A DNA stretch of 64,000 nt, from NCBI GenBank assembly GCA_004369045.1, contig ML213504.1:1149508-1213507 (forward strand), given 5' to 3'. Under the pieces are notes generated by a model. That model saw only the letters and a list, made by a program, of their open reading frames with translations. It was not told the origin of the DNA and ran no database searches. Positions 23,990-36,223 of this stretch are shown here, piece by piece (the first letter of the stretch is position 1; the number at the start of each line of letters is the position of its first letter). This stretch comes from Heliocybe sulcata (taxonomy: Eukaryota; Basidiomycota; Agaricomycetes; Gloeophyllales; Gloeophyllaceae). The position numbers were made by a program, and so were the translations under genes.

Positions 23990-25833
23990 CTAATCGAATA
24001 CGCCTTTGGACCTGGATACAGCCCAGGGACTCCCCGCAGCATAGAAATCCATTGGATAAACACGACCCTCCTTCTCCTTCTCCATCCACCCTGGCGCCTT
24101 CCCAACAGCTACAGCCGTCTCGTACGGGCTCAGCAACGGCCTATCAAAAGCGTAGCCCCAGTCGATCGACAACCGTGGACATGACGTCTGGACAAATGTG
24201 GAAATGTGCGGGTTGAACAGCGAGAGTTTCGCCGGGGACAGCTCCGATAGAAGGATGGGAATAAAGGGGATGGGCGTGGGACTGGAATATAATTGGTGTG
24301 TGATTGCCTGTGGGACGCAGTTAATTTCTGGGGTAGACAAGGATAGCGTAGAGGTACCTGGAGCTGCTTGAAGCTACCCTGTCTCCCTAGGGTACCCAGA
24401 ATGACGCCCCACACGGGGTCCTTCTGGACTGGGGATACACTGACAATTCCGTCCCCGTTCATTTTTAGGTCAGACAGCGCCTCTATTGAGTTCCTCGCGG
24501 TCGTCACAGCCTGGTTCCTCACAGACTGCATTTCCCTATGATCGTAATACTCCCGCGTCAACTTCTTGGAGTATGGATCGTACCGGAAGGCAGGGACGCT
24601 CGGGTTTGCGATCATGATAGATTCCAGATGAAACCGTCCGTCGCCGAGATATCTATGGCGTGATGGGATTAGTCCATAAAACGTACTGGGTGGGCCGAGG
24701 AACTGACATCAAAGCATCGACATCGCCCAACGTTGGGGCAGTACAACCCAGAATTTCTCCAGGGGAAAGAGGCTTTGATCGCGGAATCATAGCCTCGTAT
24801 CTCCCCTTCCATACCTTGCTCTCAGCTGACTCGTGTAGTTGCAGCGCGGATGTACTGGACTCCGCCGCAGCTTCCGGATCCGTGCCGTGGGATGTGGGCG
24901 GTGCAGCCTCAGGGTGTCGCTCATACCAAGGCGTGGATAGGTCTTCCTTCAGTCGCTGTAATGCGGCAACGAATTGAATGGTGGAGACCAATGCTAGGCG
25001 CGTCGGGTCTGAAGAGGGGTCGGTACTGGATACGCCGGATGCAGCTGCCTCAGACGGCACATCTGCATCATGATTGGAGTCCGGGCCTTCTATCTGCAGA
25101 TGTCCTGTCGGCCCTATGATTGATCCGGCCTCTATACTCGCATTCGATGTCGATCCATCCAGTACTGTTTCATGGAAGCGATTTCGGTCATCGGGAAAGT
25201 TCACTCGTATAGTCTGCTCCAAGTGAGCGGAATCAATGGCAATCTCCACGAAAACATAGAGGGTCTTGATCGTTGTCTGATCGATAGGGACTAATGATTA
25301 GCGTTAGTATGAGACGGAGGAAGCGAGGATGGAACTGCTTACCCAGACAACTGTGCCCGTAATGAACGAGCATATCGCATCCCAGAGCGACCGCACTGTA
25401 GTCATCGATACAGCAAGCTCCGTATGTCACATCTCCCATAATCACGGTGATCGCATCAGTAAACCTGAGCCAACGTAAGTCTCCTTGAAGACACGGGCAA
25501 GGAAGTGAAGCTATCACCTGCGCACCGCTCAATGATATCGGCAATGGTACAAGCGAACATGAGAAGGCCCTCGGGCATCTGCAAAGCAACCATCTTCGTA
25601 CTATTCTTCCTGATTTGGTGGATGGTTTTGTGGATCTCGAAGGAATAATTGGAAGGAAGCTGCTTAATCGCATTGTTCAGCTGCACATCGGACAAAATGT
25701 CTTGAGGAATTTGGTTCGCGAGGAGGGCCGGAGACGAGGACTTGGACGGTCCATTTGCCTTGCTCCCTACAAACCGTTTGCGAGGTTTGGATACATTCGA
25801 GGGCGCCTTGGGTTTAGAGTTTTCGGAGGCCAT
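23990..25833 (-). CDS. DPH1: Diphthamide biosynthesis protein 1 (Dph1)
   Basis: Catalytic subunit of the Dph1-Dph2 [4Fe-4S] enzyme that transfers the 3-amino-3-carboxypropyl group of S-adenosylmethionine to the target histidine of elongation factor 2, the first step of diphthamide synthesis in the cytosol. The ATG at 25833 (MASENSKPK) is preferred; an upstream in-frame extension to 25920 overlaps the divergent promoter. Conserved blocks are [30 protein letters not shown], the first cluster cysteine in [24 protein letters not shown], the second cysteine in [41 protein letters not shown], and the third cysteine in [20 protein letters not shown]. An acidic/Ser-rich insert of about 110 residues separates the first and second cysteine blocks and is longer than in yeast. 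It ends at 23990. Identification is firm. Confidence 0.94.
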
Positions 25834-26093
25834 GAGGGACAGACGACAGAGATTGGTCAAGAAAATGGCGGGCGGTGAGTTCGTCTCAACCGGACTTCGA
25901 CGATCGACAAGCAGCGCCAAATAATGCGCGTAATGCGGCGAGTCGAACCGCCACCGTCATATCCTTTTGCCCTCGTCTTGTATCTCATCCACTTCTATCC
26001 CCTCGCTTTATCGTTCGGCGACGGGTCGCCACACGTTTACGACTACTTTACGACCTCTTACGATTTTTCTTTTCTTTATCTTCTTTCCTCGAT
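25834..26093. promoter_or_regulatory. Divergent promoter DPH1 / zinc-finger gene
   Basis: 260 bp between opposing start codons. The right half (about 26050-26090) is a strongly pyrimidine-rich tract just before the zinc-finger ATG. No specific site is identified. Confidence 0.45.
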
Positions 26094-27881
26094 ATGAACA
26101 CATTCCTCTATTACGGTTCGAAGGACACAGCGCAGAGTCCCAGCACTATACCTCCCTACGAGACCATCCCTTTTTCAGACATGGATAGCTACAGGGACGA
26201 GCACGAACTATTCTATAGAACGAACACTATTACAAACGCTCCCTTCAAGAAGAACACTCTACTCTCACCTTCTCTTCCTGAATATCCCAAGAGCTCCTCC
26301 GAGCTCAGCACTCTAGCCTCGGTTGACGACTTCCAATCCAATGCAACCGGTGCCGGTCTCTCTCAGCATGCTCTATCAATCCAACCTGGCCTTGCTGGAC
26401 TTGGCATACTCCTTGACGGACTTCTGTCTTCCCTGGATTCTGAGCAAATTCTGGAGCACGAATGCAGCAAGACGGATACCGTAGTCGCTCCAGTGGTACA
26501 GGAGCGCCTTGACGACTTCACGATGGTGGACTGTTCTCCTCAAGATTTCGTACCTCCTCGTCTCTCGCCGCAAATCTGTGATACGCCCTGGACGCCTATT
26601 TTGACAAAACATAGCGGGCCTGGCGGTGTATTTCTGCCTCCTATGGTATTTCCAAACCGGCGTCCCTCTATGAGCAATAAGACAGGCGATCCGTTCTCCA
26701 CTCCGATTACTGAACCTCCAATTGGTATTTTTCCGGACATAAACATGCATACCTTCCTTGTGGACGAAGAGCCTCTTGTCTGTGTCAATCCCGCTGATAT
26801 CACTGGGCCAGTGCCAACTGCACCAGATGTGCCCATGGACGAACAGCTTGACTCACCGGAAGAGAACTCCCTCGCTGACGATGAGCTGGAGCCTCCTGCC
26901 AGCGCGCACACTACCCCTGTTCCCGCTTGGCCGGTTTCTCTTCAGCTTACTGAGGAACCCTTAGACTTGACGCAGTCTGGGCAATCGGTACACGACCTAC
27001 TGGCCGAGAGCTTTGTCAAGCTGGAGGCAATCGCGCAAGAAGCGGCACTACGTTCTGAGCGTCCTCCTACTCCTGTTGCGCTGGACCCTACTCTGTTACA
27101 ACTTCCGCCAATGCTGCAGTCCTTCAACGTCAAGGTGGAGGCGAACATGACGGTTACGCACCCGCCAGTGCAGTGGACTTTCCCTCCGCCTTCCGGTCCC
27201 ATCCTGGACAATGCTGGGCACTACAGGCCTATCGGCGAACTGAGCCCCAATACTTCATCGCAACCTCGGTTCTGCATACCAAACAGTCCAGTACTAAATG
27301 CCCATCTGGGCGTGGACGTCGAAACCCTGCGCGACAAGGTAGAAAGGTACAAGCTCCGTTATCCCGGCCACGACATGGAGGGTACATGGTTCTTCCCCTA
27401 CGTAGGCAAACTGTCTGAGAGAGGCGAGCTCTTGGAGGATTATAGATGCTACGTTAAAGGATGCCACCAGAGGAACAAGCGGCGCGACCATATTGTCACT
27501 CATGTCGGCTCGCATGTCGATCACAGGCCGTATGAATGTAGTCACTGGTGAGTAATATGGTTCCTAGAATGCGAGGCCAGGTTCCAAGCAAGTTTGAACT
27601 CACCTCGTGTTAGTGGCCAGCGGTTCTTGCGCAGGAACGAATGCAGGCGCCACGAATCGAGGCACGCGCTCGATTTCAAGGCATTCAAATGCGACATGTG
27701 CCCGGAGGACGAGTCTAAGTCTTACTCCCGGCAAGATACGCTGAAGCGGCACATGACCAAGGCGCATGGTTTCCCTATGTCTGTCCAAGGTCAGGAGAAT
27801 TCGAAGCGTCGACGAAGGAGGGCGAAGGCTGAGGATTCTGTTGCGGGCAGCGGGAGATGGGTGAAGATGGAAGGCTACTAG
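26094..27881 (+). CDS. C2H2 zinc-finger protein, probable transcription factor
   Basis: Two exons, 26094-27547 and 27614-27881, give 573 codons. The intron splits a zinc-binding cysteine codon of the middle finger. The first 440 residues are acidic, Pro/Ser/Thr-rich and disordered, as in activation domains. The C-terminal 120 residues carry three C2H2-like fingers: CYVKGCHQRNKRRDHIVTH, then CSHCGQRFLRRNECRRHESRH, then one starting CDMCPEDESKSYSRQDTLKR and ending HMTKAH. A basic nuclear-localisation-like stretch follows (KRRRRRAK). The frame is open upstream to 25875, but the ATG at 26094 follows a pyrimidine tract and begins a typical coding region, so it was preferred. It is divergent from DPH1. 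DNA binding is inferred from the fingers; target genes are unknown. Confidence 0.85.
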
Positions 27882-28112
27882 TTCTTAACATACCTAATGT
27901 CGAGCTCCGGAGGAGAGACATGTAATATTACACCTCCTGTGAGCGATGTTACAGCCCATAATAGTCCACAATCACCCGCTCTCTAGACGCCCAACTTAAG
28001 TTTGCTTCGTGACATAATGTAACGGTGATGTTCTGTCACGCAGCATCTTGTAAACTCAAACCTAGCTGAGTGCTCTGCTTGGCTGCTCGGACAAGGGTCG
28101 ACTACCAGCAAA

Positions 28113-29013
28113 ATGCCTTCGTCGCGAGGGCGCTCGACCTCGCCCCATCCTCTGGGAGATGCTGACGTTGACATGGACAATGGTGGCAATCAGGACAAGT
28201 CGCATGCTCGCGTCGTTGTTGTCACCAATCTGACTCGGAACGTCGTGGAGGCTCACCTCAAGACTATTTTCGGGTTCTATGGAGAGGTCACAAAGGTCGA
28301 CTTACCACTATTCGGAAAATGTCAGTGTAAAGCAGTGCCAGCGGCGTATGCAAATCGCTTACCCACTTCCTATAGCTGGACAGAACAGAGGAAAAGCCGC
28401 GCTTGAGTACGCGGACCCCAAGGCAGCACATCAAGCGTCGTCGCATATGGATGGCGGCCAGATCGACGGCGCCATCATAAAAGCTGAACTCTCCGACCTT
28501 CCGATTCGATCTCCCTCCCCCCATCCTCGCATACGCAACGGCCGTGACCGACCGCGGTCATATTCACGCTCACCTTCACGCTCACTGTCACCTCCAGGCC
28601 GCAGATACGGCGGTGGTCGCGGCGGGTTCGGGCGTCGTGACGATACGTACAGACCGGCGTACGGACGTAGAGGACCACCGCCGATGAGAGACACGTACCG
28701 CCCCATTTCACGCTCCCGTTCTCGGTCTCCGATCCGCGCAAGGGATCGCTTCCCTCCCAGACGAAGGTCTCCCAGCTACAATCGGGGCCGTCGCCGCACC
28801 AGGTCGCCTAGCTACTCTGTTCGCTCGAGCCGTTCACGGACTCGGTCGCCTTACTCGCGCTCACGTTCCCGCTCTGCATCGTACTCTTCGTACTCCAGAT
28901 ACTCTAGAAGTAGGAGTAGGTCCAAGTCGTACAGCAGAGGGCGCAGAAGCTACAGTCGAGATGATATCAGGGACAGTAGGTCTCGTTCTCCGAGGTCCCC
29001 CCGTTCGTCTTGA
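28113..29013 (+). CDS. RNPS1: RNPS1-like RRM and SR-rich splicing protein
   Basis: RNA-binding SR-related protein resembling RNPS1, a peripheral exon-junction-complex factor acting in splicing in the nucleus. Exons 28113-28320 and 28376-29013 join to 281 codons. One RRM occupies about residues 33-112: RVVVVTNLTRNVVEAHLKTIFG carries RNP2-like sequence, the intron falls after LFGK, and GKAALEYADPKAAHQA is the RNP1-like block followed by GGQIDGAIIKAEL. The remaining 160 residues are dominated by RS, SR and RG repeats (for example SRSRSRSPIRARD and RSRSRSKSYSRGRRS). The order RRM then RS tail, and the spacing inside the RRM, fit RNPS1 better than classical SR proteins. Its stop is 112 bp from the facing NPC1 stop. 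Confidence 0.82.
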
Positions 29014-29125
29014 TGCTCGTAAGCTTCCATCTCAACAGCATATGTCGTGTACTCTAAACTATATGACAATATGACAAAATCTCAGCTTAGCATATTATAA
29101 AATACAACCCGTGAAAACAAGTCGT

Positions 29126-32100
29126 CTAGTCGCTTCGTATGGAATCATCGTCTGCTAGGAAGGGCCTACAAACAAGTGTTAGCCCGAAATCGGGAAAGAC
29201 GGCGCCGCCTATGTAACTTACGCGTATTCATAATCATTCCTCATGGCATTGGACATCCATTCCTCGTCAGCTTCTTGCTGGGGGTATCCAGGTCCGCCTG
29301 CTAAGCTCAGAACAACTGGTAGCAGCACAAGTCCGTGCAGAGCACCGGAGATAATCAATGTTAGCCACATGCGGAAGTAGTATATCTGCGCAACTTCAGT
29401 GAGTATGTGATATCCCAACCAATGCATTGGCACTTACCTCCAGTAGCTTAGAGCGAGTTAGTCCCAGGACTGCCATTCCAATCAGTTTGGTGAAGGTGAT
29501 ACCGGACAAGACCTGCGAGGCAGTCAGAAGCTGGCCTTAAAGATTAAAAACGAGACCTACAGAAGGGCCAACGTCGACTAGTGCGGTCCACATACGCTCG
29601 TCGCGCTCCTTCTGGCCAGCCGGATGGTCTGCGGGTAAGCCCGTCCCGGCGCTCATGAAAGCCCTGGCGACGTGGGCACAGAACTCTACAGCGATACCGA
29701 GGGAGATGACAAGATTAACCAAGCTGATAGCGTTGAGACTGATGCCCCACACGCCCATCACACCCATGACTGTAACCACCGTCAGAGCGACCACACCTGT
29801 GACTATCGTGCCGGTCCTCCACGACCCCAGAAGAAGGGCAGTGACGATAAGGACTGAACCCAGACCAAGTCCTAGGATCTCCTGAGTGATCGCAACGATA
29901 TGCGCATATTGGTCGAAAAAGACGTAGTGCAGAGAGTAGGGGAAGACTTTGGTGCCAGTGCGCTCTGAGAGATCATCGGCGATTCGGCGAGCAGCAGCGA
30001 AGGAGTTGATGAAGTCCGCTTGGGATTTCAGAGGTTTGTGGAAGGTGCGGAAGTGAGATGCTACTACTTCTTGTCCATTCTCAGTTAGTGACAATGCCGT
30101 CCCGAAGGATGCCTTGCCTGCCAATGGGCATTCTTGGTTCGTGGGCGAGATCAACCACTGGTTCAAGTACCTCATGAATTCCTTTCCTTCCGGTAGCCCT
30201 TCCATCGTGATATTCCAGGCTGGTGTCTTCCCTGCTAAGCAAGTTTGACAGCGAGCAGGTGAATCATACTCCGAACAGAAGCGACTCGGGTCTCGCTTCA
30301 TCACTCTGCAGCATTCTTCTTGTGCAGGATCAAGCCATCGGAAGAAGTCATCTATCCATGAAGCGGAGGGCTCAGATATGAATGAGGATTCGGGCCTGTT
30401 TCTCTCTGCTTCCAGTACGTTCACCATGGAAAATTCATCGCAAGTCGTGAAGCGTCCGCAAAGTGCTTGTTGCTTAGGCCTGTGCGTGACATTCACGCCA
30501 TGGGAGACGAAATAGACAGGAGGACCGACATCCAGGTAAGCGTCGAGATCATTGAAGTAAGGTATCAAGTAGGACTCGGAAGGAAGCGCAAGCCTTTGAT
30601 CTTCAGCAAATAGGTTTAGCAGCGGAGCATGCGAAGTAAGCTTAATATCTTACCAAGGCCTAGCTCAATATGCTGGATAGATATTACGGACGCAATAAGG
30701 AAGCCACTAAATGTCAGGAGAACAATGCCTTTGACGACCGGTTTGAGCAAGAAGGCAGCATATTGACGGCGAATGAACTTCGCAATACCACCTAAGCCAG
30801 CGCTAGCAGAAGATGGGTCAGGAAGGGCAATTCTTGAATGCAACTTGATGCAAGGGAAGCAATCGACTCGGTTCGCCTACCAGATTCATTAGCCATACGT
30901 AATGTATAGTATGCCTGAATTAAGCACCTACCTCAACACGCCTTAAATCAAGAACCAATGCAGCAATGAAGACAGTCACTTGCAGCAGGGCATTCAAGAG
31001 AACGCTGCCCGCAGCATACAAGGCGAAGTTCCGGACTGCTGGCATGGGAACCAAAGCACCGAGTGCAAACGCCAGAGTCTCCGTCACGGTACTCAACAGT
31101 ATTGAGGGTCCCATTTTTGCTAGTGTCCTGGCCACGCGCTCCTCCGCTGATAGGAACACTGGCATCGATGCAGATTCCACGTTATCATCATGCGAAGACG
31201 AGAAGGGACTCCGGTGATTATGGGTTTGAGTCGGCGACATCGCTGTCGTGTAATCATCTGAAGAGGGCTGGAACGTAGCATGCGTGGCCGACGCGTTCGG
31301 TCCATGCAACAAATTCTGCCTGTCCAGCTCGTGGACGAGAATGAACACATTGTCTACGCCGACTGCAAGCACCAGGAACGGTATGACTTCCGCAATGATG
31401 AGGGTAACTTTGACTCCAAGCAAGGAGAAGAACCCGACAGAGGTCGACACCGAAAGTATCACGAGCGCAATGCCAAAAAGACCCAACATGAATTTGGAGC
31501 CGACGAAGAGTTTGCGAGGCAGACGAGGGAAAACATGAGGAGTCTCGCGGGAGTCGACGGACATCGTGGAGGACGTCAGCCTGTTCCCTTTGAATAGCTT
31601 GGGGAAGTTTCTGGCCCAGCGAAGGAGAGACGGGAAGACACCGTCACCTTCTCTTTCAGAAGCGCTACTACCCAGCGCTAGGGACACGTAAAAGAACATA
31701 GCGACATAAGAGAGAACCACAATCCTGACATCCATGTTCGTGCTCTTGTTAATTTCTTCTTCAAGAGACACGCCTGTCGAGAATGATACAGCCAAACCGG
31801 CTTCATCGAGAGCATGCGGTACAACGCCCAGTAGATACTCTCTCAATGCCCGCTCCCACTCCATGGCTTTCTCCTGAACGGTCGTGTTCAACGAGTCTGA
31901 GACAACGAAAGTCACCACAAGAGCCTCAGCGCCGAGGTAGTCCTTCTTCCCATCCGAGGTCTCAGGAACATCTCCGAGGACAAATTCTGGCTTCAATGGT
32001 TGCTGATAGTCTGGGAGACAGTCCACCGGAGAGTTGGCACAGTCCAGTAAATGCTCCTCCCACGTATCCTCATCGTAGTCCAAGACATCCTCGCCGAACC

Positions 32101-33659
32101 ATGCAAGAGCTGACTGAACCACACACGCTCCACCTGGCCCAGCAGGCTTAAAGCAAACATCATCGAAGGTGTACCCATTAGGAGAGCGCAGGGAGCGGAT
32201 GCCTCGCTCGACCTTGGCCCAGTACTTCAGATGGGACCATGACAGGACCGGTGGCTTGCCAGATAGAGAAACCGACACCGCTCCCTCCGCTTGCACTGGG
32301 GCAGATGTGATAAATATCTGCTCAGGGCGGTAGAACGGGCCAAAGTGCTCGTCGAAATATTCCTTCTGTAGTTTGCTCTCAGAGTCGGGAGCAACCCAGA
32401 GTCGTACAGGCTCGGTCTCCACCTGAAATTTCTTCCAACCCAAATTCAGTAAGCCGGTTGCCAGGAAAACAAGGGCGAATATCAGCCACGGTGATGTCGC
32501 GCATATTAGACCCAGCCGGTAGAAGAACCGCCGCAGCATAGTGTTCAAACGATATTGTCTTGGCTGAACCGTGTCCATAGGATCCAAAAGAGATGCACCG
32601 CGACCAAGATGATGTCTAGACTCTTCAGAAGAAGCGACTCCGGTCGACTCTTCACCATCGACCTGAGCAAGGGATGAAGCACCGACCAAACCCCGACTTC
32701 GGGATCTCGGGGAAAGCGGGTGTTCGGCTTCTGATGCTGCATCCGCCACAAGTGTCTCGTATTTCTTCTCTCGGCGTCGACGAATTGTGAGCTCCAGCAG
32801 GTAACCGCAGAAGAAACCAGCCACTGCTAGGCAGTAAGCCAAGATCAAGATGAATGAAAGGCAAGAGAGGACACCGACATGACATGTCGATTCTGTCCCT
32901 GGTGGAGGGACATAAGGGAGAGTAGAGCAGACATCTGGGCAGTCAATGCAAGTGCATCGACTTCCGAGGTCGTTGTCTGCACAGTTCCGAGGGACCGGAT
33001 TCAGAGCAGTATAGTTATCCGGTACTTGAGAAGGGTAGTTGATCTGGAACGGACTGCCCAAGTCCTTCTCGTCACCCATGAACTTCAGGAATGCCTTGTA
33101 GTCTTTAGCACCACCTCCTATGAAGTCCATAGCGTAACCGTTGCTCGCACCGAACTGCACACTCTTGCAGCTGTCGAAGAAACCCTGCGCAAACTCCTGT
33201 CCGACAAAGAAGTCAACGGACTTGACAGCAGTCTCTCCTGTCCGTGACTTCTGTGTCTCTGTGACATTTAAGAAAGTGGCCTGGTCGGGCGAGCATGTGA
33301 AGGTGCAGTAGAAGGATCGGAAGTTGTTGCGGCAAGCAGGGCATGAGGAGATTATCGCCTCGGCGGTCTTTAGATTGTCATATAGGGTCTCTACTTGGTC
33401 TTGCGTACAACATACGGGTCCCTCGGCGTAGTCAGTACCGCAGACTTCCACTAGGAGGGAGCGAGCACCCTCGTCTTCGGGCTACGGCTTGCTTCAGATG
33501 TCAGATCCGGATATCTGCGCTGATTGTACTCACTTCTAACGCAGGGCCGTCATAGGGGCATGGTAGCGGTTTGCCAAACCAGCCCTTGGTACCGCAGGAA
33601 CTCCGCATAACACATGTCCCCGGTCCCGCCGTTGCCGCCACGACATGCTGCCCGCTCAT
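29126..33659 (-). CDS. NCR1: NPC1/Ncr1 sterol transporter
   Basis: Polytopic vacuolar membrane protein that moves sterols out of the vacuole lumen, with resistance-nodulation-division-type architecture. The Cys-rich N-terminal sterol-binding domain shows CVMRSSCGTKGWFGKPLPC, EVCGTDYAEGPVCCT, SCPACRNNFRSFYC and TFTCSPDQATFLNVT. A linker, a transmembrane segment and a large lumenal domain follow. The sterol-sensing domain has SYVAMFFYVSLALG, SVGFFSLLGVKVTLIIAEVI and PFLVLAVGVDNVFILVHEL. The second lumenal domain (31.0-29.9 kb) precedes the last helices, including YYFRMWLTLIISGALHGLVLLP. The final exon (about 29126-29171), joined by a GTAAGT donor, extends the tail to PFLADDDSIRSD; without it the protein stops at 29218. 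The first ATG is at 33659, yet no signal peptide follows it, so the true N-terminus is uncertain. Confidence 0.9.
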
Positions 33660-33855
33660 GTCTGGCGCAATGACTGTCAGGTCGCCAAGTGTTTGCTGTT
33701 GTCTCCAGATAGCTTGCTGGGTTTCCAAGCGAAGAGCAGAAGAACTGTGCACCGCAGTGTGATGGCGTGAGCGCACTGGGGATACGCGTAAGGCACGTGG
33801 GCGTGCAACTTCAGCGAAGTCTTCCGAAAAGGAACTAATAATATTATAGCAAGCA
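33660..33855. promoter_or_regulatory. Divergent region NPC1 / CYC2-like gene
   Basis: 196 bp between the first NPC1 ATG and the start of the reductase. The NPC1 frame remains open leftwards to at least 33776 but contains no ATG. Part of this stretch may therefore be NPC1 leader sequence rather than promoter. Confidence 0.4.
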
Positions 33856-35084
33856 ATGCCTTGTTGCGTTCGACGTCCTCTCAGGCTATTTCCACATGCA
33901 CGGGCTCTCCGGAATACGAAAATACGCCACCTCTCGACCCCGCGTGCTCCAGGCGAACCGATAGATCCCCTTCATTATGCTGAACTCGAGCGAATCAATA
34001 GATCGAGGCGACAAGGTGTTCTGATTTGGGCGGGTGGCGCAACAGCGGCGGCAGCATATCTTTTCTTCTGGCCCGACGAGCCCAAGGCAGCACCGACCAA
34101 AACTAATGCACCCTTGTCGCCATCCTACTTTACACCTGCCACCATAAGTGCGAGTGAAACGACTGGTCCTAACTCGAAGCTCATCCAGCTCACGTTCCCT
34201 CCGCACTTGCTCAAGAGCAGCGCGGACGATTCCTTTGAGTTTCGTCCTATATGGTCGATATATGTCAAGGATGATGCTATTCAAGTTGAGCGAGCTTATA
34301 CGCCCTTGAAAGGCATTGACCAGGATGGCCGCATGGAGTTTTGGATCAAGAGGTATCCCGATGGAGAAGTCGGTCGGTGGCTTCACTCAAAGAATGTCGG
34401 CGACCCTATAGAAATTCGTGGCCCTGTGCCAACTTGGAGCTGGAAGGAGAATGAATGGGACGAAGTAGTCATGGTGTGTCCATGTGCCCCGCGACTTATT
34501 TCCATTCGTTGAAGATTATTGGCAGATATCTGGAGGCACAGGAATTACTCCCTTTTACCAGTTATTGCACCATGTCTTTACAAAAGAACCCTCAGAATCA
34601 TCTCCAAAGACTCGCTTCACGCTGCTGCACTCTTCTCGTGCTCCTGATCAGCTCCCGCCTTCCACCATGCTCGAAACACTCAAAAATTACTCGCGTTCTC
34701 AGAAAGATCGTTTCTCGCTACGCCTGTTCGTCGACTCTCGTCAAAGTGAATCTGGCTCGAGTCATATCGATCTGTTCTTGACGGAGGGTCGCATCGGGAA
34801 GGCTGAAATCCAGCACGCTCTCGACCCGAAGACAAGCAGCGGCTGGGGAAAGCTATTCGGAAGCAAACCAAGTGAGCCAGAGAAGACGGAAAAGAAGGTG
34901 ATGTTCCTTGTTTGCGGACCAGACCAGTAAGCATTACTATGCATTGCTCATTTCTTTAGCTCACGATACGTGCAGGATGATCTCTGCTGTCGCCGGCCCG
35001 ATGGGTCGAAACCTCCGGCAAGGTGATGTCGGCGGTATCCTAGGAGAAATGGGGTACAAGCCAGAGCAGGTGTGGAAGTTCTGA
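33856..35084 (+). CDS. Mitochondrial cytochrome b5 reductase-family protein (Cyc2-like)
   Basis: FAD/NAD(P)H oxidoreductase anchored in a mitochondrial membrane. Exons 33856-34473, 34526-34926 and 34976-35084 give 375 codons. The N-terminus is Arg-rich and lacks acidic residues (a presequence), followed by one transmembrane helix (VLIWAGGATAAAAYLFFW). The FAD domain carries ERAYTPL, the RxYTP/S signature, and a WLHSKNVGDPIEIRGP segment. The NAD(P)H domain carries ISGGTGITPFYQLL and the terminal LVCGPDQMISAVAGP motif, ending GYKPEQVW. This combination resembles yeast Cyc2, an inner-membrane flavoprotein that supports haem attachment to cytochrome c, but a generic cytochrome b5 reductase such as Mcr1 is possible. 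It is divergent from NPC1 and lies upstream of MED18. Confidence 0.82.
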
Positions 35085-35427
35085 GTGTCTTGTTTTGGAG
35101 AGTGTCGCGCCCTCAGGAGTGTCTTGCCGCTATCACCAAGCTGAAGAAGTGCTTCACGCACTTGTGACCGTCATGTTTGACTTATACGTTGATACCCACC
35201 GCTCTTAAGAGTAATATATCTCTTCTTCCCCACTTAGTCTACGAGTGCCAAGCAGACATTCTCAGGGTGTACATTGATGAAGCCATTAACTGCAGTACAC
35301 GGTGAGTGCCGTATATAGAGCGAGACCTCCCTAAACGCGGTAGTCGCATGTGGCCCCGATCGCGAGTACGCGTCTGATATCTCGTGACGTCAAACCACAA
35401 TCCATCGCCTTGTCCTGACTCCTTGCT

Positions 35428-36208
35428 ATGTTGGCGACACAGAATACTGCTGCCTCTCGCCTCGCTCAGCCTGCCGACAACAAAGTCGTAACCCTTTACG
35501 AAGTCGCCCTCTTCGGCGAGTTCTTCTCCAAGGACCTCAGAGCCATTCGGGAGCGTTTCGGGCTGCACAGCGAATCCGCACAGGCCACGCACTGTCGCGA
35601 GATTCTTCTAGAACCGCTGGATGCGGCACAACAGAGGGATGCGGGGGCGGACCCTATTATGTTGAGAGCGAGGAAAGAGCTGCTCGAGCCGGATTCAGGC
35701 TGGTACGCAGTCTCAATCTTCCGTGGAGATGCCATTGAGTTATGAGCGATGATATGTAGGGCACTGTATTGTTTCTCAAAGCCTGAACCTACAAAGCTGT
35801 ATTCAGACGCAACCGTACGGCCCTGGGCTACGGTACAAGTCATAGGCGACGCCTTGAGCTTCGCATCCGCTATGGGCTATGTGTGAGTTCCCCAGTTGAT
35901 GTTGCAGATACTTTCGCTGTGGACTTCATCTCACCCCGGTGGGCAGTCGAAGATCTCAAATATTCAAACGCGGATATTCTTTCCGAAGAGGTCCTCTCCT
36001 CATCCAGATGTTCCAGCAGGAGCAAATAGATCCCAAGACCCAGAAGCCCATTCCAGCACATGCAGACACACTCTGGGAAGTGGAAGTCAAAAACGCCCAG
36101 CCAGCGCGGAACACCCAAGAGCGACCTTTGACATCGCTTATACAGGAAGTACTGAAGGTACAAGAGCTCATGAAGGGATTGCTCGACTTGAGACGGCAAG
36201 ATCTATAA
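35428..36208 (+). CDS. MED18: Mediator complex subunit 18 (Med18/Srb5)
   Basis: Head-module subunit of Mediator, working with Med20 in RNA polymerase II initiation. Exons 35428-35702, 35760-35882 and 35947-36208 join in frame to 219 codons. Recognisable Med18 features are the opening strand VVTLYEVALFGEF, a middle stretch TVRPWATVQVIGDALSFASAMGY, the barrel motif KRGYSFRRGPLLIQMFQQ, and a closing segment with TLWEVEVKN plus a long helix (PLTSLIQEVLKVQELMKGLL). Reading through the first intron would give an apparent stop at 35745, so the unspliced frame is misleading. Its stop is only 15 bp from the facing stop of BCD1. The family call rests on motif order and length. Confidence 0.78.
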
Positions 36209-36223
36209 GAAGTTACACTGGGG

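Noticed and set aside
25875-26093. N-terminal extension of the zinc-finger protein
   Set aside because: The open frame covers a pyrimidine-rich promoter stretch and its predicted peptide is a run of basic and aromatic residues. The ATG at 26094 is more plausible.
35428-35745. Stand-alone 105-residue ORF
   Set aside because: It is the first exon of MED18 read through into the intron; splicing at 35702/35760 gives a longer protein with Med18 motifs.
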